Positions 41,547 to 50,486 of a stretch of DNA of 64,000 nucleotides are shown in pieces (positions within the stretch are counted from its first letter, which is position 1; every line of letters begins with the position of its first letter). Position numbers and translations under genes: made by a program. Below the pieces are notes generated by a model. It was given only the letters and a program-made list of their open reading frames with translations. It was not told where the DNA came from and searched no databases. The DNA comes from Streptacidiphilus albus JL83 (GTDB lineage: Bacteria; Actinomycetota; Actinomycetes; Streptomycetales; Streptomycetaceae), in assembly GCF_000744705.1 (NCBI RefSeq), contig NZ_JQML01000001.1:9558017-9622016 (forward strand). Direction: 5' to 3'.

Positions 41547-42695
41547 ATGCCGTCGCACCAGCGTCCCGTCCCGCTCGACGAGTACCCCGTGCACCAGGTG
41601 CCGCTGTCCATGCGCCATGTCGCCACCGGTGACCGCAACGCCTACGACCGCTGCATCTTCCACGTCTTCGACCACGAGGGCCGGGCGCTGCTGATCACCG
41701 GCCTCGGCGTCTACCCCAACACCGGCGTGATCGACGCCTACGCCACCCTGCGCACGGGGGACCGGCTGCACGCGGTGCGGGCCTCGGACGCGCTCGGCGA
41801 CGACCGGATGCAGCTGCGGGTCGGGCCGATCCGGATCGAGGTGGTGCAGCCGCTGTCGACCTTCCGGCTGATCTGCGAGGCCGCCCCGGACGATCCCGAC
41901 GGGCTCAGCTTCGACCTGACCTGGCAGGGCGAGTTCCCCGCCGTCTGGGAGCCGCACCACGTGGCCAGGACCGGGGACCGGCTCACGCTGGAGGGCCGCC
42001 GCTTCGTCCAGGCCGGAGGACCGAGCGGCGCCATTCGCGCCGCCGGGGTCGAGCACACGGTCACCCCGGAGGGCTGGACCGGCACCCGCGACCGCAGTTG
42101 GGGCGTCCGCCCGATCCCCGGCGAGCAGCCCGGCCGCGCCGCCGAGGAGGAGCGGCCCGAGGGGTTCCACTGGATCTGGTGCCCGATCCGCTTCCGGGAC
42201 CGCTTCGTGATGGTGGTGGTCCAGGAGGACCCGGACGGCTTCCGCACCCTGGGTGAGGCCCTGCTGGTCCACCCGGACGGGGCAGGGGGCGCCGACGGAC
42301 GCCCGGACGAGCAGTTGGGCTGGCCGTACGTGGACATCGGCTACGCCTCCGGAACCCGCGACCCGCGCTCGGCGGTGCTGCACCTCACCGACTCCGCCCG
42401 CAAGCCGGTGGAGATCCACGCCGAGATGCTGACCGGCAGTCCGCTCGCCGTCGGCGCCGGCTATCCGCCCGCGCAGGACTGGCAGCACGGCACCTGGCAG
42501 GGGCGCGGCTGGAGCGACCGCCGGACCTACGACCTGACCGACCCCGCCGACCTCGGCCTGGCCGGCTACGGCGTCATCGACCACGCCGCGCGCTTCGTCC
42601 TGGACGGCGAGGTCGGCCACGGCATCTTCGAGCACGGCAGCTTCGGCCGGCACGACCCCAGCGGCTTCACCGACTACGGCTCGGTCGCCCCCTGA
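41547..42695 (+). CDS. Lipocalin/CrtC-fold DUF7064-like protein
   Basis: A 382-residue soluble protein built of beta strands without signal or TM helix: CIFHVFDHEGRALLITGLGVYPNTGV, TFRLICEAAPDDPDGLSFDLTWQG, GWTGTRDRSWGVRPIPGEQP and FVLDGEVGHGIFEHGSFGRHDPSGF. This layout fits the hydroxyneurosporene-synthase-like/lipocalin proteins annotated as DUF7064. Catalysis is not established. Followed by an aminoglycoside-phosphotransferase-like gene on the same strand, a pairing often seen with lipid or steroid catabolism genes; the TetR-type operator supports this. Confidence 0.65.
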   Translation: MPSHQRPVPLDEYPVHQVPLSMRHVATGDRNAYDRCIFHVFDHEGRALLITGLGVYPNTGVIDAYATLRTGDRLHAVRASDALGDDRMQLRVGPIRIEVVQPLSTFRLICEAAPDDPDGLSFDLTWQGEFPAVWEPHHVARTGDRLTLEGRRFVQAGGPSGAIRAAGVEHTVTPEGWTGTRDRSWGVRPIPGEQPGRAAEEERPEGFHWIWCPIRFRDRFVMVVVQEDPDGFRTLGEALLVHPDGAGGADGRPDEQLGWPYVDIGYASGTRDPRSAVLHLTDSARKPVEIHAEMLTGSPLAVGAGYPPAQDWQHGTWQGRGWSDRRTYDLTDPADLGLAGYGVIDHAARFVLDGEVGHGIFEHGSFGRHDPSGFTDYGSVAP

Positions 42696-42697
42696 GC

Positions 42698-42730
42698 CTC
42701 CGTCACGGAGCTGCGGCCTCCGTCACGGAG
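42698..42730. repeat. Twin palindrome CTCCGT-C-ACGGAG, 20 bp apart
   Basis: The 13-bp dyad CTCCGTCACGGAG occurs at 42698-42710 and again at 42718-42730, exactly two helical turns apart, just after the stop of the DUF7064-like gene. Further GCCGACCG copies follow. It could be a tandem operator for the next gene or an mRNA structure between the two genes. Confidence 0.6.
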
Positions 42731-42835
42731 CCCGCCGACCGCGACCGAGGTCGCCGACCGGAACGGAGCCGCCGACCGTCACCGAATGGGTGGCTGTCAC
42801 CGAGGAACCGCAGAGACACGAGGAGGACAGCAGCC

Positions 42836-43966
42836 ATGTCCACGGCCCCCCGTCCGCGCACCACCACCCGTGACCCCGCCGAACTGGAGCGCCGGCTGGC
42901 GGCCTGGGTCGCGGGCTGGCTGCCCGGCGCAGAGGTGCGCGGGCTCAGCGTTCCGCCGTCCAACGGCATGTCCAGCGAGACGGTCCTCTTCGACCTGCAC
43001 CGGCCGGACGGCACGGTGCAGGGCTGCGTCCTCCGGCTCGCCGCCGACCCGGACGCCTACGCCGTCTTCCCCCGCTACGACATGGAGCGGCAGTACCGGA
43101 CGATCGCGCTGGTGGCCGAGCACACCGAGGTGCCGGTGCCGCAGTTGCTCCGGCTGGAGACCGATCCGCTGCCGCTGGGCGCGCCCGGCTTCGTCATGGC
43201 CCGCGTCGACGGCCGGGTCCCGCCCGACGTCATGCCCTACACCTACGGCGGCAACTGGCTGTTCACGGCCACGGAGGCGGAACGGGTCGGACTGGAGCAG
43301 GCCACGGTCGAGGTGCTGGCCGCGCTGCACGCGGTCCCGGCCGAGGAGGCCGGCTTCCTCGCCCCGGAGGCGGCGGGGAAGACCGCGCTGCGCCGCCACG
43401 TCAACGACCAGCGCGGCTACTACGAGTGGGTGGTGCGGGGCCGCCCCGGCTCCCCGCTGATCGAGCGCGCCTTCGCCCGGCTGGACGAGCTGTGGCCGGA
43501 GGACGAGGGCCCGACCGTGCTGAGCTGGGGCGACGCCCGCGTGGGCAACATCGTCTACCAGGGCTTCGCCCCGGCCGCCGTGCTGGACTGGGAGATGGCC
43601 TCGCTCGGCCCGCGCGAACTCGACCTGGCCTGGCTGATCTTCCTGCACCGCTTCTTCCAGGACCTCACCGAGGGCTCGGGCCTGCCCGGACTCCCCGGCT
43701 TCCTGGAACGCGACCGGGTGGCCGAGCACTACGCCGCGTTGACCGGGCACACCCCGCGCGACCTGGACTTCTACACCCTCTACGCGGCCCTGCGGCACGC
43801 CGTGGTGATGCTTCGCATCGCCTACCGGCAGGTGCACTTCGGCGAGGCGTCGCTGCCGGAGGGGGCGACCGGGGCGGACGTGGACCGACTGATCATGCAC
43901 GGCCCGACCCTGGAGGCGATGCTGGAGGGCCGCTACTGGAACCATCCGCAGCGCTCCGGCCTTTGA
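42836..43966 (+). CDS. Phosphotransferase family protein (APH/ACAD10-like)
   Basis: A 376-residue kinase-fold protein. N-lobe with a Gly-rich turn and VLRLAAD, catalytic motif LSWGDARVGNIVY (WGD in place of the HGD of aminoglycoside kinases, as usual in the ACAD10/11-like group), and AVLDWEMASLGPRELDLAWLIFLH for the DFG-equivalent. Family members in actinobacteria phosphorylate small alcohols or hydroxyacyl groups, often in lipid degradation. The start is chosen from the AGGAGGACAG site. Probably transcribed with the DUF7064-like gene. Confidence 0.82.
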   Translation: MSTAPRPRTTTRDPAELERRLAAWVAGWLPGAEVRGLSVPPSNGMSSETVLFDLHRPDGTVQGCVLRLAADPDAYAVFPRYDMERQYRTIALVAEHTEVPVPQLLRLETDPLPLGAPGFVMARVDGRVPPDVMPYTYGGNWLFTATEAERVGLEQATVEVLAALHAVPAEEAGFLAPEAAGKTALRRHVNDQRGYYEWVVRGRPGSPLIERAFARLDELWPEDEGPTVLSWGDARVGNIVYQGFAPAAVLDWEMASLGPRELDLAWLIFLHRFFQDLTEGSGLPGLPGFLERDRVAEHYAALTGHTPRDLDFYTLYAALRHAVVMLRIAYRQVHFGEASLPEGATGADVDRLIMHGPTLEAMLEGRYWNHPQRSGL

Positions 43967-43976
43967 ACGATCGTTC
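43965..43976. promoter_or_regulatory. Palindrome GAACGATCGTTC at the 3' end of the phosphotransferase gene
   Basis: A perfect 12-bp palindrome overlapping the stop codon, with flanks that extend the symmetry loosely (TTTGAACGATCGTTCGGAT). It may be a TetR-type operator for the secreted-protein gene at 44232 or a chance site. Confidence 0.35.
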
Positions 43977-44231
43977 GGATAGACCGTCGACCGTCGACTG
44001 TGGGCGGCGTCTCAACGACGTCCACATCGGCACCGCCCGAGTGGGTGTGACCGTCCCGCCACTCGGGCCCGACAGGGCCCGTGCGAGCGCCAAGTCCCTT
44101 GGGGCGCCGTTGCTTTCAAATGACCACCAGTGTCATGCTTGCGTCAGCTCGCCCCTCTGGCGAGCACCTGCGCCACCACAGCACGCCCGGCCTGCGTACG
44201 CTTCCATCCGATCGCCGACAAGGACGTCATC

Positions 44232-44849
44232 ATGCGCAGCAGTATCCCCGGCCTCAAAGCCCTCGTGCTCCCGGCAGCCATGGCTGTCGGCCTGTGCGGC
44301 CTGGCCACCGCCGGTCCGGCACAGGCCGAGGCGACGCACCGGGCGACGCACCAGGCGGTGCCGCTCCGGTCCGACGCGAGTAGCCCGAACCTGCTGACCG
44401 CAGGATCCTTCGAGCAGAGCACCGCCGGCTGGCAGAAGCTGATCTCCACGGGCGGGATCGTCAACTGGGCCAACTACAACACGGCGGCCGGCGCCCCGGC
44501 GCCGGCCTACGACGGCACCGGATACCTGGCCTTCAACACCAACATCGGCGGCGGCTCCGTCTTCCAGGACGTGGCGGTTCCCGTCGGCACCGGCGGGACG
44601 TACGAGGCCTCGGTGTTCCTCTCCTCGCAGTCCGGCCCCGCGACCGGCACCTTCTGCCTCTGGAGCCTGGGCAGCAGCAACACCGACCTCTGCAGCGCCT
44701 ACAGCGTCAACTCCGGGACCGGCTACCAGAACTACGTGCTGGTCTTCGGCGTGCCGCAGGCGACCAGCACGCTGCGGTTCCAGGTCTACCCGACGGCGAA
44801 CGGCGGGACCACCGACATGGACACCGCGAGCCTGACCCGGATCGGCTGA
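44232..44849 (+). CDS. Secreted beta-sandwich protein, carbohydrate-binding-like
   Basis: A 205-residue exported protein with a Sec signal (about 1-35, AMAVGLCGLATAGPAQA). The mature part begins SPNLLTAGSFEQSTAGWQKL, then NTNIGGGSVFQDVAVPVGTGGTYEASVFLSS and STLRFQVYPTANGGTTDMDTASLTRIG: the shape of CBM_4_9/jelly-roll carbohydrate-binding modules. No catalytic domain is attached. Stand-alone CBM-like secreted proteins in streptomycetes may bind polysaccharide surfaces. Upstream 43967-44231 has no other gene. Confidence 0.7.
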   Translation: MRSSIPGLKALVLPAAMAVGLCGLATAGPAQAEATHRATHQAVPLRSDASSPNLLTAGSFEQSTAGWQKLISTGGIVNWANYNTAAGAPAPAYDGTGYLAFNTNIGGGSVFQDVAVPVGTGGTYEASVFLSSQSGPATGTFCLWSLGSSNTDLCSAYSVNSGTGYQNYVLVFGVPQATSTLRFQVYPTANGGTTDMDTASLTRIG

Positions 44850-44990
44850 CCCGTCGAGCGGCCGTGGTGCACCGCGCCACGGCCGCTCCCGGTGCGACCG
44901 GCCGGATGACGGCACCGCGCCGGCGCTGATGGACTGGCCGCACCGGGGAGCGCGGTCTCCCCAGGGGCAAGGCGACCCGTACCGGACGGG

Positions 44991-45878
44991 TCACCAGCGC
45001 ACTGCGGTGAAGTCGATCGGTCGGGGCAGGAGCTGTTCGGTGTGCTTGGCCAGGTCCTGCAGCCGGCGGGTGAACTCCTCGGGCGGCAACTGCCTGCGGT
45101 CGCCGTGGCCGGGCAGCAGCCAGGCGAAGCGCAGCTGCGCAGCCGTGCGGGCCAGCGATGCGGCCAGTTCGCTGATGGAGTACCAGGTGACCGACTCGGC
45201 GACGACGATGTCGTCGGCGTCCCGGGACCAGTAGAAGCTGTCGCCGCTGAAACAGTAGGTGTCGTCGGCGAGATAGAGCACGCTGCCCTCGGTGTGGCCG
45301 GGCAGCGGGTGCGCGGTCACACCGTCGGCGATCTCGGTCGGCCCGGTGCCCCGGAGAATGCGGTCGGCGTCCGGGGCGGCGGCCAGGTCGCCCTCGTGGA
45401 TCCACAGCCGGGCGCCGAACCGGTCGGCGTAGGCGCGGCCGTGTGCCGCGTGGTCGCGATGGGTGAGCAGCACGTCGGTGACCGGGCCGAGGGCGGAGAA
45501 CCGCTCGGCCAGGGCGGAGCTCCAGCGCGGTGTGTCGACCATCATCAGATTGCCGGTGGGTCGGCGCAGCAGGTAGGAGTTGGCGCCGGCGGTGTGCGGC
45601 GAGTTGTGCCCGCAGAGGAGGACGTGCTCGGTGAGGCGCAGCGGGAAGGGATCGCGCGTCGGCTCCGGCGCGTGCGTGCCGTGCCGGATCGACCGGGTGT
45701 GGCAGGCGAACGCGGCGGCCTCCAGCGCGACCTCCTCCGCCTCGGTGCGCGGCTGGCGTACGACCGAGGACCGGCCGTCGACCTCGGCGATCAGCCCCGG
45801 CGCGAGCTGCCGGGCGACGTCGCAGTTGGTGCAGCGCTGGTCGACGTGCCAACTCGCGTCGGCCGTGGGCTCGTTCAT
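44991..45878 (-). CDS. MBL-fold hydrolase with N-terminal ferredoxin-like segment
   Basis: A 295-residue protein. The N-terminal 60 residues resemble a degenerate ferredoxin segment (WHVDQRCTNCDVARQLAP and ACHTRSIR), with only three cysteines. It is followed by a metallo-beta-lactamase domain with LLTHRDHAAHG, ADRFGARLWIHEGD, HPLPGHTEGSVLYL, TYCFSGDSF and LLPGHGD. The usual HxHxDH has a modified first position (THRDH), as in the ferredoxin-associated MBL subgroup. Function unknown; the Fe-S cluster may be lost. Start at the ATG just before TADASWHVDQRC. Confidence 0.8.
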   Translation of the reverse strand: MNEPTADASWHVDQRCTNCDVARQLAPGLIAEVDGRSSVVRQPRTEAEEVALEAAAFACHTRSIRHGTHAPEPTRDPFPLRLTEHVLLCGHNSPHTAGANSYLLRRPTGNLMMVDTPRWSSALAERFSALGPVTDVLLTHRDHAAHGRAYADRFGARLWIHEGDLAAAPDADRILRGTGPTEIADGVTAHPLPGHTEGSVLYLADDTYCFSGDSFYWSRDADDIVVAESVTWYSISELAASLARTAAQLRFAWLLPGHGDRRQLPPEEFTRRLQDLAKHTEQLLPRPIDFTAVRW

Positions 45879-46703
45879 GGCGGATCCCTCCGTGCGGACT
45901 GGTGCCGATCGACGCCTTACTGACTATCACGCACCGCGCCGGGGGATCAATCGAGAAATGCTGTTGACTTTGCCGGAAACCGTTGCTCTCGAAGGTCTCC
46001 TTCGTGTGCGGCCGGGAAAGCCGGAAATGTTGGACGGAGTGGATTTCCGTGCAGGTGGGCGGGCCCGTGGGCGGGTGGTGGCGGAGGGCGTCCACGGCGC
46101 CGCTGCGCCCTCACCGCACCGTTCCTGCAACGGCCTTGTGATCGCTCGGTGGAGCGGCCGAGCAGCATGGGGAGGGGCGGCCGGCGGACGATTTCCTGAC
46201 CGGGGTCGATATCCGGCCGTTGTTCCAGGAGCCGGGGTGATCGTATTCCCGGTAGAAATCGACGGGAGTCAATCCTCGGTCGTGCCGGGCGATTTCTGGG
46301 GAGGGAGTCGGCGGGTGTGGCGAGGAATCGGTCGGGGCGGGCCGAGGGCCGCTCCGGCTCCGGGCGGCCGAGTTGCCGTCGATCGCCTGCGGCCGGGCAG
46401 TGGCGGCCGGGAGGGCGTGGTCAGGAGGGTCGGCGGTGCACGTGTTCGGCGCCGGGATCGTGTCGGCGATGTTGCGGGAGGGTTGCCTCCCGTAAAAAGG
46501 CTCTATAGCAGATGTTCTGACGATTGCCCAGAGTGCCGACCGCCTCTGGTGAAAGAGTGTCATAGATCACATGATTATCGGCGGTACTGGCGGGATATTC
46601 ATGATGGGGTGAGCATGTCACCCACTGGAGGGGTGGCAGCAATCCCTGGCCACACCGTCCCTGCCACCGGCATGCCCACCGACTCATGAGAGGCGTATCC
46701 CGC
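45879..46703. other. Long non-coding region, lower GC, upstream of the ABC importer
   Basis: 825 bp with no convincing gene. The right half is AT-richer than its surroundings (around 46495-46610) and contains TATAG, TCATAGAT and ATCATG-type elements that could hold the importer promoter. A 24-codon frame at 46615-46689 with GGGGTGAG ahead of its ATG overlaps an ATG in the importer frame (ATGA), so a coupled uORF is possible. It does not match a known leader-peptide pattern. Confidence 0.4.
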
Positions 46704-48551
46704 ATGAGAATGACCCGCCATCTGGCCGTCACGTCACTAGCTCTGAGCCTGGCGGTGACCGTGGCGGCCTGTAGCGGAAGCAGCGGTGGAAGCAGCGGCG
46801 CCATAGGCAACGGCAACTCGGGCAGCTCGGCTCCCCAGGGCCAGAAGCAGTCGGGCGGGACGGTCACCATCGCCGAGGTCGCGGCCTCGCCCAACTTCAT
46901 CTTCCCGTTCAACCCGGCGACCAACACCGACGGCTACAACGTCAACCTCACCCAGGGGATGTGGCCCTACCTGGTGTACTCCGGGGACGGCGCCCAGTCC
47001 GTGGTCAATCCGACGGAGAGCCTCACCAGTTCGATCGTCTACGGCGACAACGACCAGCAGGTCACCATCACCCTCAAGGACTGGAACTGGTCGGACGGGC
47101 AACCGATCACCAGCCGTGACTTCGCCTTCGTCTACAACCTGCTGAAGGCCAACGCCTCCAACTGGTCCAACTACATACCCGGGTTGTTCCCGGACGACGT
47201 CGCGAAGGTGACCACCCCCGACGCCCACACCGTCGTCCTGGACCTCACCAAGTCGTACAACCCGAACTTCTTCACCGACGACGTGCTCAGCGAGATCCCG
47301 CTGCTGCCGCAGCACGCCTGGGACAAGACCTCCGACAGCGGGGCGGTCGGAAACGCCGACGAGACCACGGCCGGGGCCAAGGCGGTCTACGCCTACCTGC
47401 AGAAGGAAGGCGGCGACATGACCACCTTCGCCACCAACCCGCTGTGGAAGGTGGTTGACGGACCCTGGTCGCTCTCCGCGTTCCGCACCGACGGCTACTA
47501 CAGCTACGTGCCCAACAAGAACTACTCCGGCCCGGACAAGCCGACGGTCTCCGAGGTCGTCGAGCAGCCGTTCACCACCGACACCGCCGAGTTGAACGTG
47601 CTGCGCTCGGGCAGCACCCTGGACATGGGCGGCCTGCCGCTGAACGACGTCAAGCAGGCGTCGGCGCTGGAGGCGGAGGGCTACGCGGTCGCCAACGTCC
47701 AGGTGCCCGGCGTCGCCGGGATCGTCCCCAACCTCTACAACGCCAAGGTCGGACCGCTGCTCCAGCAGCTCTACGTCCGCCAGGCGCTGGAGTACCTGAT
47801 CAACCGACCGCAGATCGTCTCCAAGGTCTTCGGCGGCTACGCCGACCCCGGCAACGGACCGGTCCCGCTGCAGGCGACCGGCCCCTGGGCCTCGCCGCTG
47901 GAGAAGTCCGGCGGACCCTACCCGTACGACCCCGCCAAGGCCACCGCGCTGCTGTCGGCGCACGGCTGGAAGGTGGTCCCCAACGGCGAGACCGTCTGCC
48001 AGTCCCCGGGATCCGGCGCCACCGAGTGCGGGGCCGGGATCACCGCCGGTGAGCCGCTGACCTTCCAACTCGCCTACTCCTCCGGCAACGCGGCCAGCGA
48101 CGAGGAGCAGGCGGCCATCCAGTCCTCGGAGGCGCAGGCCGGGATCACCGTCAACCTCAAGTCCGAGCCCTTCAACACCCTGATCGGCACCATGGGCTCC
48201 TGCACGGCCGCCGCGCACCCGGCCGCCACCTGCGGCTGGCAGCTGGTGGACTACGGCTACGACCCCTACCCGCTGTACCCGGCCGGCGACGGCTTCTTCA
48301 ATGCCAACGGCAACAACAACTCCGGCGGCTACGACAGCCCGGAGATGGACCAGCTGATCAACGAGACCGAGTACGGCTCGCAGACCTCGGCCTTCTTCGC
48401 CTACGAGGACTACACCGCCGAGCAGCTGCCCTGGCTGTGGCTGCCGAACCAGGACAGCATCCTGGTCTACCGGAAGAACCTCCAGGGCGTCACCCCGCTC
48501 AACCCCTTCTCCGGCGGCCTGAACCCCGAAACCTGGTACTTCACCAAGTGA
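46704..48551 (+). CDS. Oligopeptide-type ABC importer substrate-binding lipoprotein
   Basis: A 615-residue SBP_bac_5 family lipoprotein. Signal with lipobox LAVTVAAC, Cys23 as the lipidated residue, a Ser/Gly spacer, then GGTVTIAEVAASPNFIFPFNPATNTDG and ISLKDWNWSDGQPITS-like family blocks and YDPYPLYPAGDGFFNANG near the end. It should capture peptides or a similar ligand outside the cell for the permeases that follow. The ATG at 46704 is preferred over 46686 because AGAGG lies about ten bases ahead. It overlaps the first permease by 4 bp. Confidence 0.88.
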   Translation: MRMTRHLAVTSLALSLAVTVAACSGSSGGSSGAIGNGNSGSSAPQGQKQSGGTVTIAEVAASPNFIFPFNPATNTDGYNVNLTQGMWPYLVYSGDGAQSVVNPTESLTSSIVYGDNDQQVTITLKDWNWSDGQPITSRDFAFVYNLLKANASNWSNYIPGLFPDDVAKVTTPDAHTVVLDLTKSYNPNFFTDDVLSEIPLLPQHAWDKTSDSGAVGNADETTAGAKAVYAYLQKEGGDMTTFATNPLWKVVDGPWSLSAFRTDGYYSYVPNKNYSGPDKPTVSEVVEQPFTTDTAELNVLRSGSTLDMGGLPLNDVKQASALEAEGYAVANVQVPGVAGIVPNLYNAKVGPLLQQLYVRQALEYLINRPQIVSKVFGGYADPGNGPVPLQATGPWASPLEKSGGPYPYDPAKATALLSAHGWKVVPNGETVCQSPGSGATECGAGITAGEPLTFQLAYSSGNAASDEEQAAIQSSEAQAGITVNLKSEPFNTLIGTMGSCTAAAHPAATCGWQLVDYGYDPYPLYPAGDGFFNANGNNNSGGYDSPEMDQLINETEYGSQTSAFFAYEDYTAEQLPWLWLPNQDSILVYRKNLQGVTPLNPFSGGLNPETWYFTK

Positions 48552-49501
48552 GAAGCTACCTTCTGCGGCGATGCGGCCAGGCGGTCGCGGTCGTCATCGG
48601 CGTCATGGTCCTCACCTTCGTCCTGCTCCACCTGGAGCCCGGCAGCGCGGCCCGTGCCACCCTCGGGGTGCGGGCCACGCCCGGCCGGATCGCCATCTTC
48701 AACAGCGTCAACGGGCTCGACCAACCGCTCTACCGGCAGTTCGTCACCTATGTGAAGCAGGTCTGCGAGGGCAACCTGGGTACCTCGTACTCGCTGCAGC
48801 AGCCGGTGTCGACGCTGATCGCCCAACGGGTGCCGCGCGACCTGGTGCTGGTCGGGATCTCGACGGTGTTCGCGCTGCTGATCGCCCTGCCGCTGGGCAT
48901 CGGCCAGGCGGTGCGGCGCGGCGGCATCGGCGACACCGTGCTCACGGCGGTGGCGTTCGTGCTGTACTCCGTCCCCGACTTCTTCTTCGCGCTGCTGCTG
49001 ATCTCCGTCTTCTGCGTCCAACTGCACCTGCTGCCGCCGGAGGCGCCGCAGGCGGTGTCCGTCAGCGGGATCCTCGCCGACCCACGGGCGCTGGTGCTGC
49101 CACTGGCGACCATGACCCTCGGCAGCGTCTCCGGGTACAGCCGCTACATGCGGTCCTCGGCGATCGACGCCCTGGCCCAGGACTACATCAGGGTGGTCCG
49201 GGCCAAGGGCCTGCCCGAGCGGCTGGTCCTGCTGCGGCACGTGCTGCGCAACTCGATGCTGCCGATCATCACCCTGCTCGGACTGTCGGCGCCGGGGATC
49301 GTGGCCGGCGCGGTGATCGCCGAAGAGGTCTTCAACTACCCCGGCATGGGGCTGCTCTTCTTCCAGGCGGCCACCAGCCACGACTACCCGATCCTGCTCG
49401 GCTCCACGCTGATCGTCGGCGTGGCCACCGTCGTCGGGAACCTGGTCGCCGACGTCGCCTACAGCCTCCTCGACCCACGGATCCGCTATGTCATCAGCTG
49501 A
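48548..49501 (+). CDS. ABC importer permease (DppB-like)
   Basis: A 317-residue inner-membrane permease of the OppB/DppB type: first helix SYLLRRCGQAVAVVIGVMVLTFVLLHL, then GSARATLG-type periplasmic loop, and the EAA-region DYIRVVRAKGLPERLVLLRHVLRNSMLPIITLLG. Start is a GTG overlapping the SBP stop (GTGA). It pairs with the next permease, whose ATG lies 14 bp inside its end. Confidence 0.88.
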   Translation: MRSYLLRRCGQAVAVVIGVMVLTFVLLHLEPGSAARATLGVRATPGRIAIFNSVNGLDQPLYRQFVTYVKQVCEGNLGTSYSLQQPVSTLIAQRVPRDLVLVGISTVFALLIALPLGIGQAVRRGGIGDTVLTAVAFVLYSVPDFFFALLLISVFCVQLHLLPPEAPQAVSVSGILADPRALVLPLATMTLGSVSGYSRYMRSSAIDALAQDYIRVVRAKGLPERLVLLRHVLRNSMLPIITLLGLSAPGIVAGAVIAEEVFNYPGMGLLFFQAATSHDYPILLGSTLIVGVATVVGNLVADVAYSLLDPRIRYVIS

Positions 49502-50456
49502 CGCGGGAGCGGGCACCGCCGCGCTTCCGGAACCGCCCGAACGCTCCGAGCCGCCGGATCGCCCCGAAGGTCCCGCCGGCACCGCCGAGGCGGGCGTGCT
49601 CGCGGCCCGCACCGGCTCCGGGCGGCTGATCAGGCGCGCGCTGCTCGGCAACCGGGCCGCCGTCCTCGGCGCCCTGACGGTCCTCGTGATCGCCCTGTTC
49701 TGCTTCCTGGGCCCGCTGTTCTACCGGACCAACCAGGTCACCGTCCGGCTGGACCTCGCCGAACTGCCGCCCAGCGGCGCCCATCCGCTGGGCACCGACG
49801 CCTCCGGCTACGACGTGCTGGGGCGGCTGATGGAGGGCGGGCGCTCCTCGCTGGAGCTCGGCTTCGCCGTCGCCGTCGCCACGACCGTGCTCGGCGCGCT
49901 CTACGGGGCGTTCGCCGGACTGGTCGGCGGCATCGTGGACTCGCTGATGATGCGGATCATCGACACCTTCCTCGCCGTCCCCGGCCTGGTGCTGCTGCTG
50001 ATCCTGGTGAACCTGTTCACCCCGAACCTGTGGCTGATCATCATCCTGCTCTCGCTGCTCTCCTGGATCGGAGTGGCGCGACTGGTGCGCGGCGAGGTGC
50101 TCACCCTGCGCACCCGGGACTTCGTGCTGGCGTCGACCATGATGGGCGCCACCCGGTGGCGGGTGGTGGTCAGGCACCTGTTGCCGAACGCCTTCGGCGT
50201 GATCGTCGTCAGCGCCACCTTCACCATCGCCGACGCCATCCTCACCCTGTCGACACTGAGCTTCCTCGGACTCGGCCTGCCGCCGCCCCACGCCGACTGG
50301 GGCACCATGCTGTCGGACGGGCTCAACTACCTCTTCGACGGCTACTGGTGGCTGGTGTACCCGCCCGCGATCATCCTGATCGTGACGGTGGTGGCGTTCA
50401 ACCTGATCGGCGACGCCGTCCACAATGCCCTGGACGTCCGCCTGAGCAACAACTGA
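49488..50456 (+). CDS. ABC importer permease (DppC-like)
   Basis: A 322-residue DppC/OppC permease with a disordered Pro/Glu/Ala N-terminal tail (1-45), then the [27 protein letters not shown] helix, [27 protein letters not shown], and the EAA-region [32 protein letters not shown]. It overlaps the previous gene by 14 bp. Confidence 0.88.
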   Translation: MSSADAGAGTAALPEPPERSEPPDRPEGPAGTAEAGVLAARTGSGRLIRRALLGNRAAVLGALTVLVIALFCFLGPLFYRTNQVTVRLDLAELPPSGAHPLGTDASGYDVLGRLMEGGRSSLELGFAVAVATTVLGALYGAFAGLVGGIVDSLMMRIIDTFLAVPGLVLLLILVNLFTPNLWLIIILLSLLSWIGVARLVRGEVLTLRTRDFVLASTMMGATRWRVVVRHLLPNAFGVIVVSATFTIADAILTLSTLSFLGLGLPPPHADWGTMLSDGLNYLFDGYWWLVYPPAIILIVTVVAFNLIGDAVHNALDVRLSNN

Positions 50457-50486
50457 GTGAGAACTGACGGGAACTGACGAGACGAC

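Noticed and set aside
43507-43560. WGD instead of HGD in the phosphotransferase, at first read as a dead kinase
   Set aside because: The WGDARxGN form is usual for the ACAD10/11-like subgroup, so it is not evidence for inactivation.
46615-46689. 24-codon uORF before the ABC importer
   Set aside because: It overlaps an in-frame ATG by ATGA, but lacks the HVDL/Cys pattern of leader peptides, and the better start (46704) lies beyond. Kept only as a note in the intergenic entry.
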